From positions 7,648,001 to 7,712,000 of the forward strand of contig NC_134677.1 of NCBI RefSeq assembly GCF_024713945.1: a stretch of DNA of 64,000 nucleotides, written 5' to 3'. The position numbers and the translations under genes were made by a program. A model generated the notes under the pieces. It was not told where the DNA came from. It did not search any database and worked only from the letters and a program-made list of their open reading frames with translations. Positions 1 through 14,641 of this stretch are shown piece by piece (position 1 is the stretch's first letter; every line of letters starts with the position of its first letter). The DNA comes from Dermatophagoides farinae (taxonomy: Eukaryota; Arthropoda; Arachnida; Sarcoptiformes; Pyroglyphidae).

Positions 1-3000
1 TAAATGAAATGAATCACTTACAATTTGGTTTGGTCATCATATACAAAAAAAAAAAATTCAATCCACTGGTGTCACACCTGAAATTATTATCATTATTATT
101 GCCAGGGAAGGTCATACAATTCATTTTATTGATTATTGTCAAATGAATGATTATACCTGATGATGATGATCATCATCATCATAAGTGACACCAATGACCA
201 CCAATCATAGTCACATGATAGGTAGCTAGGCAAAACAAAAAAAAATACTAATTGAAAATTTTGTGAACCTTATCGACCAGAAGAACAACAGATTCATGAG
301 ACAAGAAAATTCGTAAAATTGATTCGATATGGTTAGTTTTTTTTTGTTGTAGAAGAAAATTTTTCATTCATTATCAAATTCATTTTGAAACACATGCACA
401 CACACACACACACACACAAACAGAATATAGTGCATGACAAACTAAAGAATTCTCTCACCCCGATTACTTTTACCTTGAACCTATGAACATTATCATTGTC
501 TATGTAAAATTTTCATATACATTGTATACACACACACACACACAGGAAATTCTTCCTATTTTTACATTATTCTGTTTGACATTTTTGTTTATTTATTTGT
601 CATCATGTCCACTTGTAATTTAATATAATTTTGAGCTTTCATCTTCTTATAATTGTTTATTTATTTTTTTTTATTAGTTGAAAAATTAATTGACTTTTAT
701 TTCTGGCTACCTTTTCGTCTCAATGTTTTGTTTGGTTTGGTTTGGTTTGGCTATAGCCACACTTTCTCATTCTTTTAAGGTTTTACGTTGTACGTTTATT
801 TATGATTTGCAGAAATGATTAGTCCAATTTCAATTACCTTACTTTTACTTTGAATGGTCTCGTTTTACTCTAAAGATACCCTCAGTTTTTTTTTTGGTGG
901 AAAATCCACTTCATCTTCATCAACTTGATGATGATTGGCCACAATTTACTTCTTTGATACACACACACACAAACACAAACACAAACACTTACCACAAAAG
1001 TAGGCAATTAATTCGTGACTAGCTAATATTTTTCTTTTCGTTTAATTGTTTTTCTTCCATTTTGGTTGCTGTTGCTGTGATTTTATATTCAAACATCTGC
1101 ATTTGGCTTTCATCATTTTTTTTTTTTACAAACAAAATTTTGTCCACTCTCATTTAATGATGGTGTGATGATAACTCTCATCATCATCATCATCATCATT
1201 GAGTATCAATTTTTGTGTTGAAATTTTTGTATTTGAAAACAGAGAAAAAAAATCTCATGTTTTGATTTCCTTATTACTCAAAAAAAAAAAAAAAAAAACA
1301 AAATTTTTTTTTCTAGGGCAAATCTAATTCGTTTCTAATTGAATGTGTGTGTGTGTGTGTGTTGATGATAGTATGATGCCATCATCATATTATTAAAATG
1401 GTAACTCGTTTTTTTTACTTTTTGAAATAAACAATTCCTGAACAAGAACATAACCATATTTCACCAAATAACATCTCTCTTCACACATACACAATTAATC
1501 GATTTAGTCATTATCATCATCATCATCATCATCAAATTCTGAAAACTTTTACAAGTTTTTCATCATTCATCCATCGTTGATTTCATTATTGCCCATCCAC
1601 ACACACACACACACACAGAGAGAAACACAAAACACACCCATCTTCATCAAATGATTTTCAGAAAATCAAAAAAAAAAATGAAACGCTGAACAAATATAAA
1701 AAAAAACATTTGTGAAAAAGAATATATATATATACTACACATAGGAAAGTGAATAGCAAAAAAAAAAAACGTTTCAAATGCAGAACAAAGTTTCATCATC
1801 ATCATCATTGATTGAATGAATGAATGAATGGTAAAAAAAAATACATGAAAACTGTCATAAACAGAGCAATATATATATATACAATCCACACATATTTACT
1901 ATTGAATTTTCAATTGAAATTATTGTATTTCTGTGTGTGTGTGTGTTTCTAAATTGTGGCAAAATAAAAAAAAAAAAAATGCGACCGACCGCATGCCGTG
2001 AGACCATCATCATCATCATCATCATCATTCTGTTTTTTTTTGTTTGTTATTATTCAATTCTATCATCATCATCATTTACTGTTGTTGATGATGATGATGT
2101 GTATGGTTCCAGTGCTTATATCAACCAACAATACACACACACACACATAACAATCAAACAAAAATGAAATATTTTTTTTTCCAATCTCCCGATGATGATG
2201 ATGATGATTATGACGTATGTTTTTTTTTCTTTCTTTCTCAAATCATCATCGTGTTACCACCTCTCTCTTGGTTTGGTTCGAATACACAAACACACCCAAT
2301 TTTATTTTATTTTTTTTTCACCTTTAATTTCAATTTCATTAACAGATTCATGAATGAACAGAATTATTATTATTGTTGTCTTATTTTTTTTTCGCTATTA
2401 TTTACCAACATCATCATTATATATTCTGATGATTTTGATGAATAATTGCCTTTTTTGATTATTTGAATGAATTTTTTTTTTGTTTTGTTTTGTTTTTAAC
2501 ACATCCGAAGAATTTCTTTTATTTTCTTTATTATCCTTGTATTCATTCAAAGATTATTTATGATTATTGATCGATTGTTTTTTTCGTTGTTTCGGGTTTC
2601 CCTATTGTGTTGTTTTGGGTGATGAAAAAAAAATCAGTTCATCATCAAAAATATTTCATTCGAATTTCCCCTTCGTATTTTGTTCATTCATTCAATTTTT
2701 TTTTTGTTAAAAATTTCAACCAAACCAAACTAAACTCAATCACCAATTTAGTCGATCGATGTTTGGGGTTCGTTTATTCGATCAATCAATCAATCCATCC
2801 ATCCGTCCGTCCATATATCTATCAATCAACCAGACACATTTAGAGGGAGAATTTTTTTTATCATCGCACACTATGGGCACATTTTTTTGGTTGAACAAAA
2901 AAAATTGTTTGGAAATAAAAAGATTACTCGTTGATTTCGTTATTGCTGTTGTTGAATAATTTTTAACTTTTATTACAAGCAAAGAAATGAATTCTTTTGC

Positions 3001-4338
3001 TGCATTTTTTGGATCAAAATAATTTTTGTCTAAATCCGCTTTAAATTTGTTTGTGTGTGTGTGTGTGTGTGAAAATATAAATTGATCATCATTTTCATAG
3101 TCAGATCCATTAGGGAGATTATAAAGACAAGTGGAAAAAAAATTAGATAACTAAATTTTGCTATCATCCAATCCTTTTTTTACAACCAACCAAACATTGA
3201 CCAATAATTCCAAAATGGTACAAAATACATTTTTTTTTTCATTTGCATTATTATCTTACCTTGTGATCAATTTTAGTTGTCATTTATTCTTGTGTGTGTG
3301 TGTGTGTGTATGTGTTTTTTTTTCTGTTTGAGATTGTGATAAATCCAGAAGACAACAGAGTAAGAAAAGTGAGAAAAGTCACAACTTGTGTTTTTTTTTT
3401 TTTACTTATTCTAAAACGAACGAAAGAATTATGTAGAAAAGTAGAAAATTGTGAACATTCCATTTCATACCACCGACAACAATCAAAAAAAAAATGTGAA
3501 AGTTGTGACATGAAATAAAGGAGAAAAAAAACAACGACAACAACAAAAATATTCATTGAAGCCATTTTGGGTTTAGGGTAAAAATGATAAAACCAAAAAA
3601 AAAAAAAAAAAAAAAAGAAAAAAAACGTTAACGAGTGAAATTTTGAAGACAAACAAAAAAAAAAATTTTTTTTGCAGGTGTTTTACAGGTGCCCTGAAGG
3701 CAGCTTGATTAGAAAAAAAAAGAAAAACTTATTCTTTACCTGAACAAAATATCTTCTGGACATATAAATAAAAACGACCAGGATAAATGACCACAACAAA
3801 CAAGAACATAATTCTTTTTTTTTCTTGTCGTTGTAGAAGAGTTTTGAATACTTGTTGTTGTTGTTGTTGTTATTATAACAAGAGATTGAAGATTGTAATC
3901 TGGAATGTTTGTTATTATTAATTTATTTGTACTTGTAGTTTAAGTTGTTGTTGTTGTTGTTGTTTTTCGATCAAAAAAAAGAAGAAATCTATTGTGTGTG
4001 TGTGTGTGTGTGTGTGTATTGGTAAATTTAGATTACTAAACGATAGATCTATCTAACACATGAACATTTATCACACATTTTTGTTTTTATTTATTTCGAA
4101 TAAAAAAAAATACATCTTAATTATGGATCTTCTGATAATTATAAATAAAAACACATCGCACTTAAGCTATCTATCTCTACTCATATGTTTGTATTTTGTC
4201 CGTTTGAAACTTTCAAATGTTTACATGATGATATGGTTAATAAAATGTTTGATTTTTCTAACAAATTAATTAATTTACTTTTTTTTTCTCTAATTGATTT
4301 CTTGTTTTTCGTTTTTTTTGTTGTTGTTTCGTTCACAG
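1..4338. other. intron or upstream DNA of the Zic gene; simple-sequence rich
   Basis: No coding exon is recognisable here. The stretch is built from short (CA)n, (ATC)n, (GTT)n and poly(A/T) runs, with a 24-nt perfect palindrome at 158-181 and a TTTGG pentanucleotide run near 726-750. A splice acceptor (tttcgttcacag) closes it at 4338, directly before the Zic zinc-finger exon, so at least its right part is intron on the + strand. The exon carrying Zic fingers 1-3 was looked for and not seen, so it probably lies left of the window. Confidence 0.6.
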
Positions 4339-5609
4339 GTGAAAAACCATTCAAATGTGAATATGATGGTTGTGAAAGACGTTTTGCAAATAGTTCGGAT
4401 CGTAAAAAACATTCACATGTACATACAAGCGATAAACCATATAATTGCAAGATAAAAGGTTGTGATAAAAGCTATACACATCCAAGTTCATTACGTAAAC
4501 ATATGAAAGTACATGATAATAATAATAATAAACCACAATCATTATCATCATCATCATCATCAATGTCACCAATGTCACCAACATCGTCATTAAATAATAA
4601 TCATAATAATCATATGTCAATAGATAATAATAATTTGGCTCGTAATAATAATAATATTGATCAACTATCATCATCGATAGCTAGTTCAAATAATGGTTCT
4701 GGATATGATAGTGATGGTGGTGGTGGTGGTGGTGGTAATGATCATCATATAATAGCCAATGCATCAAGTCCACCAATTAATAATAACAGTAATAGTAGTA
4801 CGGCATCACATAATTATCAACAACAACAATCGCAACATCATAATCATAATCGTTTACTTACAACAGCAACATCTACAACAAATTCATATTTATCAGCATC
4901 ATCATCATCATCATCACCGCATCATCATCAAGGTATTCAACATCATCAAACAAATTTATCACTTCATAATCAACAGCAGCAACAACAACAACAACAACAA
5001 CAACATCACATGAATCATCATCAAATTAATACGAATAATAATCATCAAATAATTTCAAATGGACTATCATCACAACATCATCATCTATCTCATCACCATT
5101 ATCCACATCATAATATGCATCAACAACAACAACAACAACAGCAACATTTACATAATAATCAAAATATAAATCAAAATCAAAATAATAATTTCACAATGTC
5201 ACCACCATCACCATCGACAACATCAACAACAACAACATCATCAATGTTATCAGCATTAGGTGATCAACAAAATCATCTTCATCAACATCATAATCATCAA
5301 ACACATCATGGACCTACACCACCACCACCACCACCACCATCACATGGACATCATCATCAATGGTATCATACAATGTCACAAACAAATACAATGGCGCCAC
5401 TTGGACCTGGACATGGACATGGTCATCATCATGTATCGTCTTCAAATAATCATCATCCTCATTATGAGACAACACACTTGAATCATCATCATCATCCAGC
5501 ATTAAGTCATCATCATCATCATCATACGGCATTAACATCACCATTCCATCATCATCCTCATCATCATCATCATCATCATCCGCATCTAAATGCTGCAATC
5601 TCATATTGA
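4339..5609 (+). CDS. opa: Zic/odd-paired zinc-finger transcription factor, last exon (partial gene)
   Basis: The exon opens after an acceptor at 4337-4338 in phase 1 and ends at TGA 5607-5609, about 423 residues. The first 60 or so residues are two C2H2 fingers nearly identical to Zic fingers 4 and 5: the GEKPFKCE start, the [12 protein letters not shown] helix, the HTSDKPY linker and the [15 protein letters not shown] end are diagnostic of Zic/Opa, a nuclear DNA-binding developmental regulator. The remaining 360 residues are low-complexity His, Gln, Asn and Ser runs with a Pro-rich patch, including a long His-rich C terminus. Fingers 1-3 and the start codon are outside the window. The family call is firm; orthology to a single Zic paralogue is inferred because arthropods usually have one. 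Confidence 0.93.
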
Positions 5610-8600
5610 TTCAGGAATTTTAAAATTCATTTTTTTTTTTGGCTTCATCATATTCTGAAATATATAAATTATTTATGTGTACACATTAAGATTCCTAGTC
5701 AACACAACACAACACACACACACACACCATGTAACAATTGCACTGTTTCAAATTTCAATCAAAAAAATACACACAAACAAATTTTCTTGATTAATTGATT
5801 GTAATTAATTAAAATCAATTTGATGCTGACTTTGGCAGAAAAACAACAACCAATAACAACAACAACAACAATATTCTCTCACTCACTCAATCTCGATTTT
5901 TTGTGATAAAATAATAATAACGATATATATTATGATGATTACTATTAATTACTGACATTGATAAATTCGATGGAAAATGAGAATAAAATTTCTGAATACT
6001 TTTGTTTATCAAAAATTGAAATTGAAAATTTTTTTTTTGTTTTCACTTATTTTTAAAATAATTTCGTTTTTGGTTTCACATTGCAAAAAAAAAAAAAAAA
6101 TTTCAATTTCATCCAGAAATCATTTTTTTGATGGCTGTCAGATTGTTTTTTTTTTCCAAAACGATTGGATTATTGATTGAAGATTGACAAATATTTAGAC
6201 AAAATGTTGTGGTGAAATAGTGGACAATCATCAATGATATATAAAGTGTTTTTGTTGTGTGATGAAATGTTTTTCATTTAAAATTCACTCTATACACACT
6301 AAACACATTTTGATTCATAATATTTTCAAAAAAAAAAACAAAATCCATTTTCATTCAATTCAAATTTTAAACTCGATAAATAAATCTAGATCATCATCAT
6401 CATAATATAGACAATGTGTCAGTCATCATCATCAATCTGAATCGACAAAAAAAAAGAGAATGAGAAAGAAAAAAAAAAGTTTGGACAACAGTCATCATCA
6501 TCATCATCAAATGGGGAAAAAAACCATATTAAATGAATGAATGAATAATCAGCAGGCGTTTTTATTTCAAATTCGATTCGATTCGCATCCAATCTTATTT
6601 TGTTTTTGTTTTTTTTTTGTCTTTCCATTTCTTGATTTGTCTTCAAATCAAATTAATTGTTTTCTATATTTATATAATAAATGTGAATGAATGATGTTTC
6701 TTTATGATTTGTGTGTGTGTGTGTACTATATGTCCATCACACAAACAAAATTTCTCTTTTCTCGTTGTTGTGGTGGTGGTTGTTGTTGTTGTTGTCCATA
6801 TTATTACATCCGTTCATCAACAACATCGACAATCATCTGAATCTCAATCCAGTCAATCCATCTATCCATCTATCTATCGTATAAAGAAGAAGAAGAAAAA
6901 AAATTTTTAAATGTGATTGAATGACGTTTTGTGTATACAATAATTGTCTGTATGTGTGTGTGTATGTATGAGTAATTCAAACAATCAAATCAAATCTTTC
7001 AAATAAATCGATGAAGTTTTTTTTTGTTTTCTCTCTGCTGTTGTTGTTGTTGTTGTTGTGGATGAAATGTAAAATTTGAATTGAAATGAATAAAATCCTG
7101 ACTTGTAATGAAGCAAAAAAAAAAAAATAAAACGGATGTAAATGAAACAAAAACAAGCAAATAATGATAATAAATATAGTATAAATGGACAGTCCGACAA
7201 AATATTTTATTTTCTTCTAATAATAAACAACAACCACCACCACCACCACCATCAGCAGCAGCACAAATTGTTGATTATCATTAAAATGAAATGAAAATTT
7301 TTTTTTGTTTTTGCAAATGTTTCTCTTTTATTCGATGCATTTTAATGCTGATTTATCGCTAATAAATAACAAAAATTTTTTATTCTTGAATCAAACAACA
7401 ACAACAACACAGAAAAGTTTCATTAATTCTAACACATTTGAATTTTCATTTTTATCTTTGTAATTATCATCATGGCAATTAACCATGAATAAATGATGAT
7501 GATCATCATCATCGTGTATGATTTTTTTTACGCATCCAAAATATCACCAGTTGATTATTGATTTGAATTTTGGGTGAAAAAATTGCGTTTTTTTCCCTTC
7601 TCTAGCACTTTTTCTTCTGGAATGCCGACAAACATACATACACACACACATTCATACGCACTGCTACTGGATAATTACAAGTTTTACATTTACCGTATTG
7701 ACTAACTAGACAAGCTTTTTTTTCTTTGATAGTTGATATCGTGCTGGTGTGTGTGTGTGTGTGTGTTGGTTTAACCAGTTAATTATATATATAGTTTTAT
7801 ACCCAATTATTATCTGAATTAGTTTCTTAAATATACGGTATCAGCACCTTTAATTTACACACACGCACACACGAACAATCGAAAGAGAGATTGATAGAGA
7901 GATAAACAAAACAAAACAAAACAAAAAAAAAATCAATGATTTGCACGTGTTTTCATCATTATTTTATAGTGTTTTTTTTGTTAAAAAAAAATCTCCAAAA
8001 ACAAACAAACAGACAACTTGAATTCCACTTGAATTGATAAAATATCGAGATAAGATAGATAAATGTAGATAAATAAACAATCAAAAATCGATACATCATC
8101 AATGATCAAATCTGTAAGGAAAAAACAAAAACGACGTGGATTACGATTGATAATGATGATGATCAATCCAACAAAAAAAAATCTTTTGAATTCCAATCAT
8201 TGAATGAGAGAGAGAGAGAAATAACCACAAAAAAACGAAGAAAAAAAATTATTGCCCGAAAAAAAATAAAGGTCAACACAAAATGAATGAATATAAATAA
8301 ATAATCGATTTTTTTTCCTCCTGAGCTCATCATCATCATCATCATCAAATATTTCATTTCCATTTACAAAAAAAAAACAAGATAGAGAGGTACGCGCTTT
8401 CGTTTTGTTCGGTCATCATTGTGAATGTGACCGGGGCCCGAAAAAAAAAATTCGTCCGAAATTTTTTTTCTGTTTTATTTTAAACGTCGTCATTATGGCC
8501 TTCCAGCTTTCCATGTTCATTCGTTTTTTTTTACCTTGATCATCATCATCATCATCATCATCATTTCAAAATGTGATCTGCATTCATTTTGACATTTTAA

Positions 8601-10351
8601 TAAATTAGATTCATTGCATTCTTTTCGTTTTTTTTCTTTTCTCATAAACTGCCCAGGCCAAGACAGGCCAACAGAGTGTCCTGTTCTTTTTATTTTTTTT
8701 TTTTTTTTTTTTGTTTCACTTGATCAGTATTGGCTTTTTTCTTTCATTTTTTTTTTCTCTTTCTTCTTTTTTTTAAAGAAAATATATAAAAAGTAGGACG
8801 ATGAAGATGATGATGATGTCTGATGATGAGTACCCACCACAACCACCACCACCACCACCACAAGAAAAAAAACCACAATAACCATAACTACAACAACAAA
8901 CAACCATAACGACTTTGGTAAAACGATCGATCTATCTATCTATCTATCTATATATCGTACAGTTGATCATCGTCAATAACGATATGATGATGATGATGAT
9001 AATCAATCTGGACACGGTATGTGAACGATATTGATCTCTCTCTCTCTCTCTCTTTTTCTCTCTGGTGGTTTTTTTTTCTGGTGGTCACCTTACTTCTCTT
9101 TGTGAACAAACGAATAAAAAAAATGATTGGCCCAATCAAATGGAGATTCTTATCTTGGCCTATACCTGTTGTTGTTGTTGTTTATTGTCGATGTTGACGA
9201 TCAATTCGTTTGGTTTTTTTTTGTTTTGTTTCAAGAACGTGTCCAAGAGATTTACAGACATGATTTTTTTTTTCTTCTATCTTTTTTTTTTTTTTTTTTT
9301 TTTGATTGTCAAACACATAAACACAATAAAAACACACACACACAGAGAGAGAGAGAAAGAAAGATAAATAAACAACAACAACAACAACAACACAAAATTG
9401 ATACAAAAATCAATAACAAATTCAAGCAAAATTCAAGTGCCAAGTTTTTTGTTTTCTTGTATTTGTAAGATCTACACAAAACAATTTTTGTCTTTTTGAA
9501 AAATGAAAACATTTGTTTCGATCTTTTTTTTCACAATTTATGATAATAATAATAAATAATATAATATAATATGACCAAAGGTCAAATGTAAAATTAAATT
9601 AATGATCATTTATTATTATTTTTTGGTTTTGCCATATCAATTACCGTTATTGCAATTCGACACACACACACACACACTCTTGAAAAAGTCAATCAATTTA
9701 TTTGTGGTAGATGACCACAAAATATCATAGCCATATGGTCCTTGATATGAATAAAATGATGATGATGATGATGATATCATGTTTCATACAAAACAGCAGT
9801 AATCCAGGAAAAAAAATGGAAGAAACACACAGATATTATCAATATAAAATGGAAAAATCCATCAAGATAAGCCGATAAATTGGTAGGTAAGTGGTTAAAT
9901 AACAATAAATCGTCTCACCTTTCACATGAACATACACACACATACATGGTTGATCGAATTTGATTTTGATTTTTTTTTTTTTTTTTTTTTGATTATGATC
10001 ACCATATAATATGACTAGATGAATGAAAATTCAGTTCAATGAACATCAAGAGATAGAGAGAGAGAGAGAAAAAAAAAATAGTTACCGGCTTGTGCAATAT
10101 TTATGCCGGTAACAACAACCAAAAAAAATATGTTCCTGAATAACAGCAACAACAAAAAAAATGATTTTGGTGTAAATAACGTTCGAAAATTTCTTTTTTT
10201 TTCCACACACACACACACACACATCATAATCATCATAATGAATGAATGAATGAATAATAATGTCTCACTTTTTTTTTGAATTTGTCTCAATTAGAGAGTA
10301 CTAAATAATTGGAACCTATTTTTCTGATGTTAATGTTGATCCATTGAATAA

Positions 10352-10389
<38 letters not shown>

Positions 10390-12359
10390 ATCGAATGAAT
10401 GAATGAATGTGAATTGAGAAAAAAAAACTAACATTGTCCTCTTCCTACATTTTTATTCATTCATGTTTTGGATCATTATTTTTCATTTGGTAACAATAAC
10501 AACGAAAATCGGTCCTTCAATTATTATTATTATTATTACGGTCTATATGTGTGCTGGTGTGTAATGTCAACAATTTACAATTCACACATCAAATGTGAAT
10601 GAATGAAAGGAAAGAAAAAAAATTTTTTTTTCAATTTTTTTTCTGAATGATCCACATAGATATAGAATGAATTTCCTACATCGACATCGTCCAATAGATA
10701 ATGTTTTCAAATGAATAATTTTCATTTCTCTCCCTCTTTAGTTGTTGTCGATTCAAATCCTCCCATTAAACCATGTCAAATACACACACACAGACAGACA
10801 AGTCGAGTGTCCAATCTCTGCACTTTAAATTGATATTCTATTTTGCCTTTCTCTGGCCAAAAAAAAAGAAAAAAAAATTGAAAATGTATTTGTGTGTGTG
10901 TGTGTGTGAACAACAACATAGCCGACAAAATCGATTTGTTTGTCAATTGTGTATTTGTGATTATTTAGTGTGGTAGTTGGTAAATAGTCATTGAATCTTT
11001 GACACACACACACACACACTCGAAAATGTAAAGGACTGTGTGTGTTGTGACGACTATGTCAATCTCTCTCTCTCTCTCTCTCTTTAATGTTCTAGGACCC
11101 GAGAAAAAAAAGAAGGTTTTTTTTTTGCTGTTGTTCGTGATGTTCAATGTGGTTGTCGTACAACAACAACAACAACAACAATAACACAAGCATCATCTAT
11201 TCAACAATCACATACATATTATATATGCAGGACCCAAGTGTATGTGTGTGTTTTTTTTATGTTTTAAAAATCGATTTAAATCATTGAAATCTCTTTGAAT
11301 AATAATAATAATACTCTATATAATATAAGTCTATCGATATAATGTTTTTGTTTTGTCTTCAAATGTGAATAGCTTTATAACAAAAATATTTACATTTCTC
11401 TAGGTCTCGGGTCCATCTCTTTTGTTTTGTTACACGGATGACAACAACAGTTATGGCACACACACACACACATAGAAACACAAACAAAAACGAGTGTTAT
11501 TATTGTTGCCGACAAGCTTATAACGGGATTCAAAACAAAACAAAACAAAAAAAAATTATTTCCTCCCTTAGTCTCTTTTTCACCCCTCTTTTCGATACGG
11601 ATTTTATACCGTTCCTGGAACATTTGTTGTTGTTGTTGTTGTTCACCTACATTGACATACTGTCTCTCGGTCAATGACGACAACAAATAAAGCAAATTAT
11701 AATATTAAAATTGTCAAATTGTAATAGTGGAAAAAAAAGACAATTGAACATTAACAACAACAACAACAACAATAAGAGAAGAGCGGAGCAAGCCATTGTC
11801 ATCATCATCATCATCATCATTTGTATGTATACCATATGTATTTAAAATGAATGTTAGAGAATATTATTCAAATGGAAACAAAAATCGAATAAAAATTATC
11901 CAAATTTTCAATCCAAAAAGATTTCGACTCAATGATCATTTTCTCTCATTTTTGCTAGTGACCTTCATCAAATACACAATCGATAGGATCGATATTTTGA
12001 TTTTCAACAACAACAACAACAACAACCAACAACAATCTAAAATGATGAAAACACCTGAATTTTTTTTCCTCATAATGAAAATGGATAGAAAGATTGGCAG
12101 GCCAAAATTTTGAAATAATTTCAACTTTGCAGATGGTCCATGGTTTGTTGTGGTCAATGTTTTTTTCCATTTCATGAATGAATGAAAAAAAAATGAAAAA
12201 AGAAAAAACTAATTTCATTAATGAAAAAAAAAGAAATTCATCAACAGCCAGAAACCAATCAAAAAAAAAAAATTAATTTAATAAGAAACAAGAAACCGAA
12301 ATAAAAATTGCCATTTAATATCGAATGAAAATGAATTTTGGTAATGTAAATCAACAGAT
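5610..12359. other. long microsatellite-rich intergenic region, no gene seen
   Basis: The short ORFs across this interval are all products of triplet or dinucleotide repeats (poly-V, poly-D, CVCV and similar) and look like shadows of simple sequence. Notable tracts are (TG)15 at 10356-10385, clusters of (GTT)n near 6775 and 7041, poly(T) near 8690-8710, (CT)n near 9035-9060 and 11065-11082, and a 20-nt palindrome at 7493-7512. The 3' UTR of the Zic gene presumably occupies the first few hundred bases. Enhancers may exist but none can be named from sequence. Confidence 0.6.
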
Positions 12360-12815
12360 ATGGCCAATATGTCAGATGATGACTTTTTTCATGGACAGAG
12401 AAAATATTCAGGTTCGTATCATGTACTTTATTTTATTTTATTTTTTTTTCCAAAAAAAAACAGCAAAAAAAAATTAAATCGAAATCGAGAATCTGTTCAC
12501 AAGTTTCAAAGAAAATATTGACTTGTATATGTGTTTGTGTTTATGACCCGAACAAACAAATTCTTAACAAAATCAACAACAACAACAACAACAACAAACT
12601 ACCCGATCGGGACAAACATCAACAAAAACATCAAATGGTAAGTTTACAATTTTTTTAAGGAATTGTGAAATTTTATGACATAACTACCCCTGTCTCTTTC
12701 ATTTTAGGTTTTTTGCCATATAAACACTAGAAAAATATTCGAAAGTAAAAGAAAAAGAAAAAGAAAAAAAAATTCAAGAAATTCGCGAAATCAGGAGACT
12801 GCTTGGCGACTTTGA
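12360..12815 (+). CDS. possible small three-exon gene, lysine/arginine-rich tail
   Basis: Not recognised. Three stretches join in a single frame with consensus splice sites: 12360-12411 (ATG; 17 codons then phase 1), 12504-12637 (donor ATG|gtaagt, phase 0) and 12708-12815 (acceptor ctctttcattttag; TGA 12813-12815), giving 97 residues. The N terminus begins MANMSDDDFFHGQRKYS, the middle has an Asn run coded by (AAC)n, and the C terminus is basic (KRKRKRKK). Support is only the matching of phase and splice motifs; the acceptor before exon 2 (ttcacaag) is weak. It could be a small nuclear protein, a spliced non-coding RNA or chance. Confidence 0.3.
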
Positions 12816-14485
12816 TGATGATTTTGATCTTTTTTTTTCATTTCATTTCGTTTCTTTCATCATCGTTTTCGAGAAAATCACCATTTTCATTGCTTTTCCT
12901 CTCTCGTTTTACGTTATACATTTCTTGTTTTTTTTTTGGTAGTGTGTGTGTGTGTGTGTTTGATTTCGATTTTGCTGACCACCAGCTGTGATCGATATTT
13001 GTCCATCGTCAGTCTATAGGCTGAACGTTGAACGTTGAACGCTGCTGCTGCTGCTGCTGAACAGAACTGATGAGATCGACCCGAGAATAAACTAAAAAAA
13101 AAAACTCGAATTTTCAAATTCAATCACCTGAAATCTGGATAGCAGAAAAAACGAAATGAAAAAAAACAGAAATAAATATGTTTACCTCAAACACACACAC
13201 ATTCTCATTCTCAATGGTGAATCATAACACAATATTATCATCATTTGATTTTCTGATCTATCAATCTCATCCTATCTATCTACATCTGTATCTGTATCTG
13301 TATGTTTGTTTCATTATCACCATTTTTTTCAAATCTTTAGATTCACATTCAGATTATGATGATGATGATGATGATGACCAGAAAGCAGAAGAAAAAAGTG
13401 CCAAACAAGTAGTTAATTGTCGGCTTACGAACACACACACACACACACATGAGAGAGTGCAAGAAAGAGATTTAAATTTGAAATGTAAAAATGCTATGGC
13501 CTCATCACACATTTTATTTATATTTATTTATTTATTTCTATAAGCAAAACATGAAGATGAAGAAAAAAAAAATTCTTCGAAAAACATTCATTCCATTCCA
13601 TTGAATTGAATGTTTTTCCAAATGAAAAAAAAAAATTTTTTTTGTTTTTCAATTTCGTAATTTATGACTTTTAATAATAATAATAATAATAAAGTTGAAA
13701 AATGGTTTTCATTTTCAAATTGAAATTCTTTATTTGCAAAAAAAAAAAAAAATTCCATTTCAAGAAACAAAAGATGAACGGTTAATGGAACAGCAACAAA
13801 GAAAAAAAAATGAAATTAGAATGACAGAATGAATCTTTATGTTGTCACACACACATGAAGACAATCATCGATCGATCGATTGATCGCCAAATGATTATTG
13901 ATTGGCTTTTCGTTCGTTCGTTCGTTTGTTGTTGTTGTTGTTCATTTTGGGTGTTCGTGTTTCGTGTAAATGCAAATTTTTTTTCATTCGATGATGATTA
14001 TGACGATGACGTTCTTTTTACTTTTTTTCTGGAATTTATTTTTTTTCCATTATTCGTTTATCGTCGACTGACAACTTCAACTTTTTAACGTTTTTTTTTT
14101 GTTTCGTTATTGAGTGAAGAAATGATGATTAAAATTTTTTCTCTGTCTCTCTCTCTCTCTCTCTCGCGTCATTCATTTCATACATTCACCAGGTTTAGTT
14201 TAGTAAGTTTGTGTGTGTGTATGAACACAGTTGTGTGAACACAGGTGTTCTCAAATATCGAAATAGAAAATATCTTCTCCCCCAACAAAAAAAAAATCCA
14301 AAATGAAAATGAAAAATGTTGTAAATTGTTTTTTCTCTCTCTCTCTCTCTTTCATTGCCACTTAATTTACCATTTCCAATTCCAATTTTATTTTTCGAAT
14401 GTTGTAGAATCAATGAATGAATGAATGAATTACAATAAACCATGAAGTTTATTGGTATATACTACAAAAAAAATAATGATCATTG

Positions 14486-14522
<37 letters not shown>

Positions 14523-14589
14523 CCAAAATGATTACGAAATTGAATTTTTTTTTCACATTTCAGAATTTGATTTTGGTTCCAAATACCAC

Positions 14590-14641
<52 letters not shown>

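Noticed and set aside
2100-2160. (CA)n and (ATC)n blocks considered as CRISPR-like or satellite arrays
   Set aside because: Units are 2-3 bases without spacers; ordinary microsatellites.
1-4338. Search for Zic fingers 1-3 upstream of the last exon
   Set aside because: No stretch with the CFWEEC or GKPFKAKYKL-type finger motifs was found on the + strand, so earlier exons are taken to be outside the window.
10740-10780. T-loop-like gattcaaatcc, considered as a tRNA
   Set aside because: No matching acceptor stem, D-arm or anticodon arm could be drawn around it.
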